Source: Haematococcus lacustris (taxonomy: Eukaryota; Chlorophyta; Chlorophyceae; Chlamydomonadales; Haematococcaceae). From it: a stretch of 64,000 nt of DNA. The notes beneath the pieces are model-generated. The model saw only the letters and a list, made by a program, of their open reading frames with translations. It had not been told where the DNA came from and searched no databases. Position 1 is the stretch's first letter, and every line of letters starts with the position of its first letter. Below, piece by piece: positions 1-12,600 of this stretch. Position numbers and translations under genes: made by a program. The stretch lies in contig JASKMD010000017.1 in assembly GCA_030144725.1 (NCBI GenBank), positions 10,457,748-10,521,747 of the forward strand, in the 5' to 3' direction.

Positions 1-2910
1 CGGCTACGACTGCAAGCAGCAGCAGACGTGGGGCCAGTGCTCAGCCTCTTGGCTTGTGCAGGGGTCGTTCTGCCAAGCCACCTGTGGCGTGTGTTCAACC
101 TCAACTACCAACTGTGGAGATGTGCCACCTCCAGGTATGTACCACCCCTGGTTTGTTCAGCCTAGAACGTCATCCAATGGCATTGGTCAGGCTTGTCATC
201 TGCGAGACAATGTCTAGACATTGTGCTACTAACATGTTATTGCTGTATGGCTTGCCTTCCTTCAGGGGGGTTTTCATGTGCCCAACAGAAGGAATGGGGC
301 AAGTGTACACAGGCTTTCATGAGGGATGGCGGGTTCTGCAAGACTACATGCGGATTTTGTGGTTCCGCATGTGATGACAACCCACCCCCAGGTATGGACA
401 CTGGATGGATGGATGCCTTGACCTCAGTTCGTTTGCTCAGTTTTGTGCCATTGCGTTGGTTGTTGTCTCTGAATTCAGGTGGCTACAGCTGCGCCCAGCA
501 AAAAGCGTGGGGCGCATGTACCCAGCCTTGGATGTCACAGGGCAACTTCTGCCGGAACACTTGTGGGACCTGTGGCACCTTCAGTGCGGCATCTTCATCT
601 GGTCCTACAGTGCCCATGAACGGCACCCTGGAAGGCCCAGGAGCCAGCAATGGTTCGACCTTCAGCATCAGTTTCCCCATTGCCAGCAACTTCATTTCCA
701 GCAACGTGGTATCAGGGACGAAGGGTCCTATTCAGATGGCCAATGACCGATCAGTGCTGCCCTCCCTGCTGCCCAACTTCACCTTGGACCAGCCGCTGGT
801 CACCAGTGCCAGCCCTTACAAGCCTTCAGGCTCTGCATTCGTCTCTGCACAGCTCGTGGCTGCAGAGAGCGGCTTCCCTGGCAGTGGGGCCCTGACTGGC
901 TTGACAGCAGCCCAAGATGTGGTGCAGGTGAGGTGGTGGTGATGATGTCGTGTTGCAGGCCCAGCGACATGGAAGGCAGCGGAGACAGCACGACACCCCA
1001 CTTGTTCATTCCCTGTCACAGCATTATGACACTGCATTGTCATGCGTCGCAGTTGGGCTGGGCGGCATTGGATGGCCAGGACCCTTCAGACCCGCTTGCC
1101 CAGGCACCATTGGATAGGTACGACTACCCTGTGGACAGTGCTCCCACGCAAGTTTTCCCTCCCCTGAAACAAGCCTTTGACGTCCCTACTGTACAGCCTG
1201 CCGTCTACCCTCCTTTGCTGTTTCAACAAGACAGCTCCCCCTCTCCTCCTCACCCTCAGCCCAGCCCTACCCCTCCTCACCCTCAGCCCAGCCCCACTCC
1301 TCCTCACCCTCAGCCCAGCCCTACCCCTCCTCACCCTCAGCCCAGCCCTACCCCTCCTCACCCCAACCCTTCAAGCCCAAAGCGTGTTAGCCACAAGCCT
1401 CCGACGCTGCCGCCTCCCAAACCCCGCCTACCAGTGCCCTCTCGTGAGGCCAGCCCCCCCCCTTCCACAGCCAAGCTCCCATCTCATGCTCCAGCTACAC
1501 AGCCTCACTCCAAGACGCCAGCTATGACGGCCTTGGGTGCAGGACGTCCCCCCAATGCACAACCGCGCCAGCCTAGCCCTGCTAAGCCAGCCAGCCCTCC
1601 CCCAGCTGTGTCCAGCCAGGCAGGCAGGTCGCTGCTTGCCACTGACGCGGGTCAGGTCTCTTCTGCGGCCCCGCCTCATGGCTACGGCTCTTGGGCAACG
1701 AAGCCAAAAGGGGACAGTGCTGTTCCGTTACCCCTTGACTCAGAATTTGTCATTGCGTCTGCTGGTGCCCCGCCTCCTGGCCTGCTGCTGGACTCCCCCT
1801 CTGCTCCCACCACCAAGTTGTGGAGCCTCAACGTCACCTTGCACAGTGTGCAGCTGTGCAGCCACAACTGCTCCCTCACTTCCCTGGAAGACAGCATGGC
1901 TGATGCAATCGTTGTGGCATTGCCGCCTCAGCCCAGCAACAACAGCACAGCAGCAACAGAAGCTGTGAAACTGCCGTTGTGTGACATGTGCACTGACAGC
2001 ACCCGTGGCATGGGAGGGGTAACATGCAGCAGCTTCGTCAGCTGGGGAAAGTGTGCAGAGAGCTGGGCCGTGGAGAACAACATCTGCGACGCCTCATGCA
2101 TGAGGTAAAGCGCTGCAGCTGGCTGTTTGTTGAATGACCACTCACGTAGTCTAGACCTTCCTGAATAGTCACCCTAACCGCAACAACTTCTCATCTGTTG
2201 CTGTGCTGTAAACCAGCTGTGGCTGTACATCACAAGCTCAAACACTGCACTGGACATGTTCAGGCTTACTACATGTTGCACCTAGCACCACGCTAGACAG
2301 CAGCACTTTCAGTTGCAAGAATAGCGCGAGTAATTAGGACGAGAGTGGGAGGGGCCCCATGCCTGTTAATCTAGGTTGGCAAACCTATCTGTTCATATGT
2401 GTAGGCTATGGTCGGCAGTATAGATTCATGCCTCTTGTGCCCCATTGCACTGCGCCCAGGTGTGTGGTGCGTGACGCGTGTTGGGACTTGCAGCCCCTCT
2501 ACAGCAGCTGCCAGGAGATGCTGACAACCTTCAAGTGCACAGACCCTTTCCTCATCCAAGGTAACCTACTGGCTGCGCTGCCTTGCTTGCTGGGCTATAC
2601 ATGGCTCCCTACCTGTGGCTTTAATCCATGCACCTTGACGTTCACCTGTCCTGCAGGGGGCTGGTGCCGACAAACATGCGGATACTGCAGCCCACCAGAC
2701 CCAGTGGAGCTAGGCTGTGTGCCAGTGGTGCCATGCACTAATGAGCTGCCACCTACGGAGACCTTAGCGAGTGCAGTGCCCTCAAACTCCACTCAATCCG
2801 GCCTACGCAACTGTCAGCAGCTGGCAGCAGCTGGTGGATGCTCAAGTGACCTTGTCGTAGCAGGGGGGTATTGCTTGGCTTCCTGCGGGCGCTGCAGCAC
2901 CATAGTTTGA
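1..2910 (+). CDS. ShKT-module, proline-rich extracellular protein (5' partial)
   Basis: Secreted or cell-wall type protein; no enzymatic domain is seen. Exons read as 1-134, 266-391, 479-927, 1053-2104, 2460-2560 and 2656-2910 (stop TGA), all with GT-AG borders and consistent phase. The first three exons each carry a cysteine module of the form SC-x-QQ-x2-W-x2-C, then FC-x2-TCG-x-C, the spacing of ShKT-like modules common in volvocine algal surface proteins. Further Cys-rich modules lie at 1970-2104 with 2460-2560/2656-2700, and at 2800-2900. The centre (about 1235-1620) is a Pro/Ser-rich spacer with PSPTPPHPQ repeats, as in hydroxyproline-rich glycoproteins. Several N-x-S/T sites are present. 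The start codon and any signal peptide lie upstream of the window. ShKT is only a fold name; nothing suggests a toxin. The substrate or partner is unknown. Confidence 0.8.
1236..1370 (+). repeat. Coding 24-bp tandem repeat (PSPTPPHPQ spacer)
   Basis: Four to five near-perfect copies of a 24-bp unit (CCTCCTCACCCTCAGCCCAG plus CCCT/CCAC) encode the Pro/His/Ser-rich spacer of the ShKT protein. The repeat keeps frame, so it behaves as a length-variable linker rather than a broken region. Confidence 0.85.
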
Positions 2911-3150
2911 GGTGCATCTGATAGTGTTCAATTAGCTCTGTACATACCTCTATGCCTTTATCAAACTTGGCTGTTTAGCTCAGATGTAGCATCAACATTG
3001 TGGTAGGTTGTTCAATTCGTGGTCCAATGGCTGGTGTTTAGAATGTGTAGTTGCTCACTTGGGTGTGCATTTCAAATTCAAATCTAGTGGGCCTACTGGT
3101 AGGCTTCCTGCTAAGTTCACTGAGTGCATTGGCATTGTCATTGTACATGA

Positions 3151-3155
3151 TGTAA
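3151..3155 (+). terminator. Possible polyadenylation signal TGTAA for the ShKT gene
   Basis: TGTAA is the usual poly(A) signal in green algae. This one lies about 240 bases after the stop codon of the ShKT gene. The pentamer is short, so the call rests mainly on position. Confidence 0.35.
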
Positions 3156-3528
3156 AACTCATAGCAGAGTTGATTACAGCTGAAAATGCATGATGTGTGC
3201 AAAAGCAGTCACCACGGCCCAGGCATTGCCAAGCTCGATCTTAACAATGATCACTCAGCTGCTTGCCCACCCGCTGGTTTGCTTCCATGCCTGGGTTGCT
3301 TTGGTACATTACATTGGCATACATGCACACATGGTGATCCGGTACACCAGTTTTGGAGATATCCAGCATTTGCTCAGCATCCTCAGCACGCAAACTTTAA
3401 GCCTGCTGTTCCAGCTCTGACGCAGTCCACTTATCGTCGTCTACCACCTCGTTGTTAAAATGCCTGGGTTGCTTTGATGAATGACTTTGGCACATGCACA
3501 CATGACAATCCGTTACGGTGGTTGGGGG

Positions 3529-3533
3529 TTACA
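3529..3533 (-). terminator. Possible polyadenylation signal TGTAA for IFT140
   Basis: Reading the minus strand, TGTAA lies about 75 bases downstream of the IFT140 stop codon (3608-3610). This fits the green-algal poly(A) signal, but the motif is short. Confidence 0.35.
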
Positions 3534-3607
3534 CCCTCCGCCAGCTGTACACCAACTCCGAGCCTACTCATCAGCTGCAGATTGCATTGTGTGAACTCTG
3601 ACACCGT

Positions 3608-6600
3608 CTAGTTGTCATCGTCTAGCACTTCGTCAATGACCCCTTCTTCATCATCCACATAACCGTCCTCAGCTGTGTAGGCAGCGTTGTTGGTGAGCTG
3701 CGGGTTTGAGTAGCCAGCCCCCCTGGTGCCGCCCACCCGGTCGGCCACTGGCTCCACGCCCAGGGTCTGCGACAGGCAGGGCACACACAATAATTCAACT
3801 CAGCCATCTCTCTGTGGCATGCGTGAGAGGTCCGAACTGCCCTGCAGGCCAGGCAGCCTTGCAGCAGTGCAAAGCTTCATCACCGTCACCGCCACCACTT
3901 CCATCAACACTCAAAGTTTCATGCTGGGCATCATGCTCAGCTGCAGTGTATTGTTGGTGCTGGTGGCTGGCCAAGCATCACCATTTGTCTGGGACAGCGG
4001 TACGCAGCACAGCCTTCTTCCCTACACCTCGCTCAGTGCATCAGGGGTGTGAGGACAGGTCCCCCACCATTTGCCCCTCCCCACCCTTCATGCAGCCCTG
4101 TGTGTTCGGCTGCCCTTGGTGCTGCTGCAGCTACCTATCGCGGATCAGGCAAGATCATCAAACAGGGCGGCAGCAACATGCGGATGTCCTTGTTGCCACT
4201 GCCTCTGCTGCTGCTGCTGACGTGGCTCTGCCCCTCCTGTTGCCGCTGTCCAGCAGCTGGTGTGTGCCGTCGTACCTTGTACACATCGTCCACCATGCGC
4301 TGGTCAAGGTAGGGCGACAGGATGATGGCCCGGCTGCGCATCTGCTCTATCAGCTTGTACGCCTCCAGTGCATTGCGGGCCTCGTACCAATACTCGATCT
4401 GCAGGCCAAGCCGCAGCTGCATGAACGCACACCCTTGTCTTTCGCATGTGCACCATACTAAGGGATGTGGATGTGTTCTCTATCAAGGTCAGGATGTGTA
4501 CTGTATGCCTCTGGACTCAGTTTTCACGGTGTGCAGGGCAGGCAAGCAAAGCAGGCTGTGGATCTAGCCAGCGGGGATGCTGGTTATGATGGTGCTCGCA
4601 GCGATGGGTAGGTTAGACAGCACATTGTGCACACACTGGAGGCAGCTGTGCCAATGTCCAATGCAGTCGCCATGCTGGGGGCTGCGGAGCAGGGGCTGGG
4701 GCTGCCACACAAGGGTGCTGGACATCAAGTGGGGAAAAGAGGCAGGCTGCATGGGGCATGTAGCTCCTAGTTTGCATGCGGCGGTGATGTGAACCACAGC
4801 CCTGACCATGAGGGCAAACACATCCCCCACGCGGATGCCGCTCTCCATGTCCTGACCCTCCCCGCCGGACGGCATGCTCTCCAGCAAAGCACTACACAGA
4901 GCCAGAGCCTGCTGGGGCTGTGTGGAGATGAGGCCCCGCGCGGCCACATACTTCTCAGCCGTGGCTATGCGCTGCTGGACCTGCATGCGGCCAAGGCAAG
5001 GCCAGGCAGCCTGCAGTGGAGCACTGCCACCGGCCTCACCAGCACTAGCTCTGCAGCATCACTAGCAGCGTGTGCAGCCACAAGAGAGGGCCGGCACGGC
5101 AAGGGGTGAAGGTCATGGTCAAGGTCATGGTCAAGGTCATGGTCAAGGTTACAGGGCTGGCAGGGAGGCCACCGCACGCTGGCCAGGGCGCTGTTACTGC
5201 TCACAGGGTGCTGCTGGGTACGCTACGCTGGCCACGCTGTTTGGTGACCTGTCCTCAACAACAGCGGCCTGCAGCCTCACTACAAGGCCGTTGCTGTCAC
5301 AACCCGACACCAATGCCGCCAGCATTGCTGAACACGCCAGCTCAAGCTCGCAGCCGGCCACTGTCTAGGCGTGCATCCGGGTCCATGATGCTGTGGGTGT
5401 CAGCAGGTGTGGCATTCATGGTGGCGTCAGAGCAACTGGTGGCCTGCACCTGCTGCAGCCGCAAGTCCTTGTCCTCGCTCTTAGACTTGGCCAGGTACTT
5501 CACTGCCTCCCTCATGGCCTGCAGCCCGCAGCACAATAGGCAGGGAACACAGTCGCCCCCCGCCCCGCCCCGCCCCGCCCCGCCCCGCCCCGCCCGCCCC
5601 GCCCCGCCCCACCCCGCCCCGCCCCGCCCCGCCCCGCCCCGCCCCGCCCCGCCCCGCCCCGCCCCGCCCCGCCCCGCCCCGCCCCGCCCCGCCCCGCCCC
5701 GCCCCGCCCCGCCCCGCCCCGCCCCGCCCCGCCCCGCCCCGCCCCGCCCCGCCCCGCCCCGCCCCGCCCCGCCCCGCCCCGCCCCGCCCCGCCCCGCCCC
5801 GCCCCGCCCCGCCCCGCCCCGCCCCGCCCCGCCCCGCCCCGCCCCGCCCCGCCCCGCCCCGCCCCGCCCCGCCCCGCCCCGCCCCGCCCCGCCCCGCCCC
5901 GCCCCGCCCCGCCCGCCCGGCCCCGCCCCGCCCCGCCCCGCCCCGCCCCGCCCCGCCCCGCCCCGCCCCGCCCCGCCCCGCCCCGCCCCGCCCCGCCCCG
6001 CCCCGCCCCGCCCCGCCCCGCCCCGCCCCGCCCCGCCCCGCCCCGCCCCGCCCCGCCCCGCCCCGCCCCGCCCCGCCCCGCCCCGCCCCGCCCCCGCCCC
6101 GCCCCGCCCCGCCCCGCCCCGCCCCGCCCCGCCTTACCCCACCTGCAGTGCCTTCTCATAGTCCCTGTACTCGTCGATCTCTATCTGGGCACACGCCTCG
6201 TAGAAGGCTGCCAGGCTGTCCATAGCCTGCACACACACCAGCAGGCAACAGCAGCAGCACCAGCAGGGGTGGAGGGTGTCGGCCAGCAGCTGGTATGCTC
6301 CTGATACCACTGCTACTGGGAATGGTGGTGGTGGTGGTGGTGGTGGTGGTGGTGGTGGTGGTGCTGCTGCTGCTGCTGCTGCTCATCAGTTGTGGCAAAG
6401 CTGGTGTTCTAGGTGTTCCCTGAACCCTGCACCAAGGTGGCTGGCCAGGCTATGGCCAGAGGCGCCAGGAGCTCTGCTGCCACATGGAGGTGTGGCCATG
6501 GTTCCTGGGTTAGGTGCAGTCTTGCCTGGGCCTTGGTGTAGAAGCTGATGATGTTCTTCATGATGTCCGGGTCAGCATGCCAGTCCAGCGTCTGCAGGTA

Positions 6601-9600
6601 GTTTGCGGCCATGAGGTAGATCTCCTTCTGGCGCGACACGCCTGAGGCAAACACCCAGGCCACGCACCACAATGACGCAGCAGCAGCACCTGGGCGGAGG
6701 GTGGGGGTGGAGGGTGGAGGGTGGAGGGCGGAGGGTGGAGGGTGGAGGGTGGAGGGTGGAGGGTGGAGGGTGGAGGGTGGAGGGCGGAGGGCGGAGGGCG
6801 GAGGGCGGAGGGTGGAGGGTGGAGGGCGGAGGGCGGAGGGCGGAGGGTGGAGGGTGGAGGGTGGAGGGTGGAGGGTGGAGGGTGGAGGGTGGAGGGTGGA
6901 GGGTGGAGGGTGGAGGGCGGAGGGTGGAGGGTGGAGGGTGGAGGGTGGAGGGTGGAGGGTGGAGGGTGGAGGGTGGAGGGTGGAGGGTGGAGGGTGGAGG
7001 GTGGAGGGTGGAGGGTGGAGGGTGGAGGGTGGAGGGTGGAGGGTGGAGGGCGGAGGGCGGAGGGTGGAGGGTGGAGGGTGGAGGGCGGAGGGCGGAGGGC
7101 GGAGGGTGGAGGGTGGAGGGTGGAGGGTGGAGGGTGGAGGGTGGAGGGTGGAGGGTGGAGGGTGGAGGGTGGAGGGTGGAGGGTGGAGGGTGGAGGGTGG
7201 AGGGTGGAGGGTGGAGGGTGGAGGGCGGAGGGCAGGGCGGAGGGCGGAGGGCGGAGGGCGGAGGGCGGAGGGCGGAGGGCGGAGGGCGGAGGAATTCACC
7301 TGTGAAGAACACGATCTTCTCCGTGTCCCCGCTCCTCAGCAGCGCCTTCATCGCCTTCACCTTGTCACCAGCCTGCGCACCCAGCCAGCCAGGCGGGGCA
7401 CCCCTGGCCTGCTTCTACACGGTTGGTCAATGACGCTGAGCAATTGCACCCAGCCATACACAACGTGGCTGCTAGGCTGCCCCTGCTGCTGCCCTGCTGC
7501 TGCCCCTGCTGCTGCCCCTGCTGCTGCTGCCCCCTGCTTCCTTGCTGCCCCTGCTTCCTTGCTGCCCCGGTAGCTCTTGCTCTCACCGCTACCACAAGGC
7601 CGGCTATGCTGCCTCCAGTCCACCTACCCACTGGTCACCTGGCCTCACCCCTGGCCTGCCAGTGCTTGCAGCCTGACCTGGGTGTACTTCTTGGCCGCCA
7701 GCTGCCAGTTGGCCTGGCGCTTGGCCACCTTTGCAATGCGTGTCAGCACCAGGGTGCGCTCCTCAGCGCTCACCACGTCCTTGCCTGGCGTCATGGCGTC
7801 CGCCATCTCCTGAGACCAGCAGAGGGGGCGACAGCAGCAGCAGCAGCAGCAGCAGCAGCAATGGAATGTGGAGCAGCAGGGGGCGGAACTGGGGCAGGGG
7901 CAGCAGGGGCTGGGGCAGCACGATAAGGGATAGGGCAGGGTAGGGTGGGCTGAGGTGGGGGCCAGATGCCAAGGTGCTTGCCCTGCGCCCTGCGCCCTGT
8001 GCCCTGTGCTGCGGTGCGCTGTGCCATGGCTCCATCACACCACACCCTGCTGCTTGGCGCTGCCTGCCCTGCTGCTGCCCTGAGCTGCCAGCGCTGCGCC
8101 CCGCCCCCTGCACTGACGTCAGTGATGACCACGTCGTGTTCCACACACAGCTCCAGCGCTCGAGAGTATTGCAGCGCCGCAATCAGCATGCGCACCGCCT
8201 TGTCAAAGTGGCCGTGCTGCATGAAGAACTCGGCGCACCTGCGGGGGCAGCGGGGGGCAGGCCAGGGCAGCGGGGGGCAGGCCAGGGCAGGGGTGTGGTG
8301 TGGTATGATGGACAGGCTAGGCGTCTGTACCCAGCGCTGAGCTGGCTGGCCCCACTAGGGCTGAACTCAGCTGCAGGGGCAAGGGGACCACAGCAGGGGC
8401 CGGGGCCGGGCCCAGGGCAATGGGCAGGGGGCGGCGGGCAGGGGTGATGGGCGGGGGGCAGGGGGCGGCGGGCAGGGGGCAGGGTGGGGCAGGGGGACGG
8501 GGCAAGAGGCAGGGGCTGGAGGCCACCTGGTGTATAGTGCGGGGTCAGAGCTGGCGCTGGTCAGGTCGTCCGTGATGTGCGTGAGCACGTCAAACAGCTG
8601 CGCAGCAAAGCACATGTCCACCGCCTTGCTCATCTTCCCGCCCTTCATGTACAGCATGGCGGCGCGCTCGTGCTCCCCCTGCACCCGGTGCCAGCAGCAG
8701 CGCAGCCAGAGGCTACCAGCAGGCAGGCAGGGCGCCACCACCAGACTCACTCCGCCTCACCCTGCAGCCACACAGCCCTGCAGCCAGCCAGCAGCGCTCA
8801 AAGGCCTCGCCCTGACCCCTGCGGCTGCTTAGCCAGCTGGCAGCCAGGTGTGGGCAGTAGCACCTTCACCACCCTCACCCTTCACCCAGTGTCCCTTAGC
8901 ACCCAGCAGGCAGGCCACACAGGCGCCCCTTACCCTCACCACCCTCACCACCTGGACAGCACCGTATGCAACAGGCAGGCATCAGCAGCCGCAGACCGTC
9001 TGCCAGCCTGCCCGCCAGCCAGCCTGTCCGTCAGCAAACCAGTCCAACTCAAGGCAAGGTGGGGCACACAGCCGCAAGGTCAGCTGCGCAGCTGCTTCAT
9101 CATCAAACATATGAGCCATGTCCAATCTGCATCCTTGCGGCCACCTCGCGAGTCACACCTTCTCATTGAGGTAGTCCGCGGCTTCCACCATCACCGCCGG
9201 CGTGCTCTTCAGTGCAAGGTTTACGAGTTCGCTGTCCAGCTCGTACCGTTTGGCCAGGCGCACGCCGTGGCTGTAGCGCCGGGCCAGGGCAAAGAACTTT
9301 ATGGCCTCGCTGACCCGCTCCGCAGCTTCATATTGGCGCGCGAGGTGGAAGGCGGCGGCAGGGTCCCCGGTGCGCGCCACCTGCAGCCAGGAGCCAGGCA
9401 GCACCCTTAGCTGGGCCAGAGCCCCACACATTGAGCCATCTCGCTAGCTCCCGCTGCCCAGCCTTACAATGCCCTTAGCATGGGAACCCTTCCCTAGCAG
9501 CGGACTTCAACCTCGCTCGTTGCAATGGATAGAGAGGCCGCACTTGCAGTCGGGGGTCGCGGTCATACTACTCTTCCCCGCGCCCACCTCCTCCTCTGCT

Positions 9601-12600
9601 GCTGTGTAGTTTTTGGAGTAGCAGTGGATGCGGACAATGGACAGCGTGTCGCCGGCCTTGTCGTAGCAGGCGAGTGCACGGGACACGTCGCCACGGCTCT
9701 CGCAATAACGCGCCCACCAAATGGTCAGCTGCTTGTTGTCCTCCTGCACACCAGGGCCCGCGCTGCCAAGTTCTCACACAATTCAGACTTCGTCTCGCTC
9801 TGTGATCGCAGACGCGTCGACGGCGCGGCCTCGGCTCGCACCCAGCAGCCTCAGCCAGCAGCGGCCAGCCCGCGACCTGGCCCAGCTGCCACGCCGATGC
9901 CTGTTCGAAGCGACGCGGCACCCGCACGGGGCCCACAACCCGGCCTGGCCTGCACCTGCTTGTTGATGTAGGTTTCCAGCTCGTCCAGCATCCCGCCCTG
10001 GTAATACATGCGGGTCACCTCCACGGCGCCGCAGTCCGCCGCCTCAAAATGCTTCACGGCTCCAAGGTAGTCCCCCACCTTCTCCAGGTGCTGAAGCCAG
10101 GGAGGCAGAGCAGGCACGGGGCCGTTGTGGTGAGGTGAGGCGCAGGCGGGGCAGGCAACCCTGGCTGTGACGGCTGTGCTGGTCTGTGCTGGACTGTGCT
10201 GGACTGTGCTGGTCTGCTGCACCAAGTGCTGCCCAGACAGCGATCAAGGTGACAGCCGGCGCAGCAAAGAAAGGCTGAAAGAAAGACTACGTCCTCGCCG
10301 TCGGGTGTGCATCAAGGGAGGGAAGAAGTCCTTAGGGGGTGCCCTTGCTACCCTCCCACCAGGGACTGCCGGCGCAGAAACAAAGTGGAGACAGATACGG
10401 AGCCAGTGTCAGCAGCGGCTGGAGCTGCTAGTGGAGCTGTGGTGTGAGGCGCAGCGGCAGCGCTGTCACCTGGGCATAGGCGTAGTGGGTGGTGCGCAAG
10501 TGGATGCGGTCGCTCTTCTCCGCCACCTCAAGCGCCTTCTCCCACTGGCCGCACGCCTGCAGGCCCCACATCACACATCACACATCACACCCCACCCTGG
10601 ACCTTGTGAGCAGGGAGGAGGAGGGTACTCATACTGGCTGCTTAGTTCAGCAGGGCAGCAGGCAGAGCCCACAAGGCCTGATCTGTCAGCCCTGCAAGCC
10701 AAGCAGGTGAGCACCACCAGCAGCAGCGGTGGCAACAGCAGCAGTGGCAGCAGCAGCGGCGGCAACAGCAACTGCAACAGCAGCAGTGGCAGCGGCTGCG
10801 GTGGCAACAATAGCAACGGCGGTGGGCGGCGGAGGTGCCGGAGCAGCAGCAGCAGCGAGGGCAGCAAGGTTTGTTGCCTTAGTGGGTTGGCTGGGCCTGG
10901 TCACCCGCCTGGTAGAGTTTGTTGAGGAGGTCGTAGCGCTCCGCCGCTACGTACAGCTTGCGTGCGTCCTCCATCATGCCCAGGTGCACAGCCACCTGCA
11001 GGGCAGCCGGCAGGACCCTGGCGCCCTGGCCTGCAGGCCTGGCCCTCAGCAGCAACAGGGCGACCACAGGGCGGCCACAGTGCAGGAGCCGGGCAGGAGG
11101 GCAGGGCAGGAGGGGAGGGGGCGCAGGCTGGGTCGCTGGCTGGCTGTGATGCCCCCTGTAAAGGCCAGACTGTAGCCACAGCGGCAGGAGGGCAGCAGGA
11201 GGGGCAGCAGGAGGGGCAGCAGGAGGGCAGGGCAGCAGGCCAGGGGGATGTAAGGGCAGCAGGCCAGGATGAGGGCAGCAGAGCAGCTGGGCTGTCTAGC
11301 TGTGGGCTCACTGTTGCTACACGCGCGTCCAGCTCGTCAATGCCGCGCGCCTCCCTGACTGCCCGGGCGCCTCGAGTGTGCTGCAGGTTGCCCAGGCAGT
11401 GCTCTGCAGGCCAGGCAGTGCACAGGACAGGACAGGGGAGGGCAGCGCGCAACAGCGGGTGGGTGGTGCAGCCTGAGTCAGGCCATGCAGCTGGTCAGAC
11501 TAAGGCAGCCTCACAGGCAGCTACTAGGGAGGCAGCAGGGGTGGGGAAGTCGAGAGGAGGGCGGCAGCCGCAGAGGAGGGCGGCAGCCGAGGCAGGGCAG
11601 GGCAGCAGCGAGAGGAGGGCGCAGCGAGAGGAGGGCGGCAGCCGCAAGCATGGCAGCAAAGGGGGGGGGGGGCGGTGCGGTGGCAGGGGGGGCGGTCAGG
11701 GGGGCGCCAAGTGCAGCAGGGGGCAGCCTATGACAGTCGGAGCTGGTGGCTCAGAGGGGGTGCCAGCCTGCACTCCACCTGTCCCCCACGACCCCCTCCT
11801 ATCCCCCTCCCGGCCCCTCCCGACCTCCTCCCGCCCCCCTCCCGCCCCCCCTGCTGACCCCCTCCCGCCCCCTTTACCGGCCACGTCTAGGCGCTTGTTC
11901 TTGATGCACAAGTGTGTCATGTTCTCCCACACCGCCGGGTTCTTGATGGCCTGGCGCCAGCAGCAGGCAGTGGGCAGCAGGCGGTGGGAAGGCTAAGGAA
12001 CAGAGCCAGGCCCGGCAGGGTGGGAGGGCAGCAGGTCGGAGGCTGGGTCCTGTGGAGCCGTGGGCTGTGAACGTCTGCTGCTGCCGCTGCCACCTCCTGC
12101 TGCTGCACCGCTGCTTAATCACCCAGATCGCACCGCTGCCTAGTCACTCAGATCCCACCGCTGTCTAGTCACTCAGATCGCACCGCTGCCTAGTCACTCA
12201 GATCGCACCGCTGCCTAGTCACTCAGATCGCACCGCTGCCTAGTCACTCAGATCGCACCGCTGCCTAGTCACTCAGATCGCACCGCTGCCTAGTCACTCA
12301 GATCGCACCGCTGCCTAGTCACTCAGATCGCACCGCTGCCTAGTCACTCAGATCGCACCGCTGCCTAGTCACTCAGATCGCACCGCTGCCTAGTCACTCA
12401 GATCGCACCGCTGCCTAGTCACTCAGATCACACCGCTGCCTAGTCACTCAGATCACACCGCTGCCTAGTCACTCAGATCGCACCGCTGCCTAGTCACTCA
12501 GATCACACCGCTGCCTAGTCACTCAGATCGCACCGCTGCCTAGTCACTCAGATCACACCGCTGCCTAGTCACTCAGATCGCACCGCTGCCTAGTCACTCA

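Larger units (their letters stand above)
2911..3607. other. Convergent 3' regions of the ShKT gene and IFT140
   Basis: No credible coding exon is seen between the two stop codons. The stretch is less GC-rich than the neighbouring genes. It carries an imperfect direct duplication of about 175-185 bp (roughly 3289-3455 against 3462-3640). The second copy reaches into the last codons of IFT140, so the first copy looks like a decayed copy of the IFT140 3' end. Confidence 0.6.

Noticed and set aside
1..2910. Toxin gene suggested by the ShK name
   Set aside because: ShKT-like modules are common structural domains in algal wall proteins. The proline-rich spacer and multi-module layout fit a structural role.
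5512..6159. Poly GAGRG / APPRP open frames in the CCCCG array
   Set aside because: By-products of a 5-bp period inside an IFT140 intron.
6409..7573. WRVEGGG and PPPSTLH repeat proteins; also telomere-like repeat
   Set aside because: The 7-bp unit GGAGGGY is intronic and is not the green-algal telomere repeat (TTTTAGGG type).
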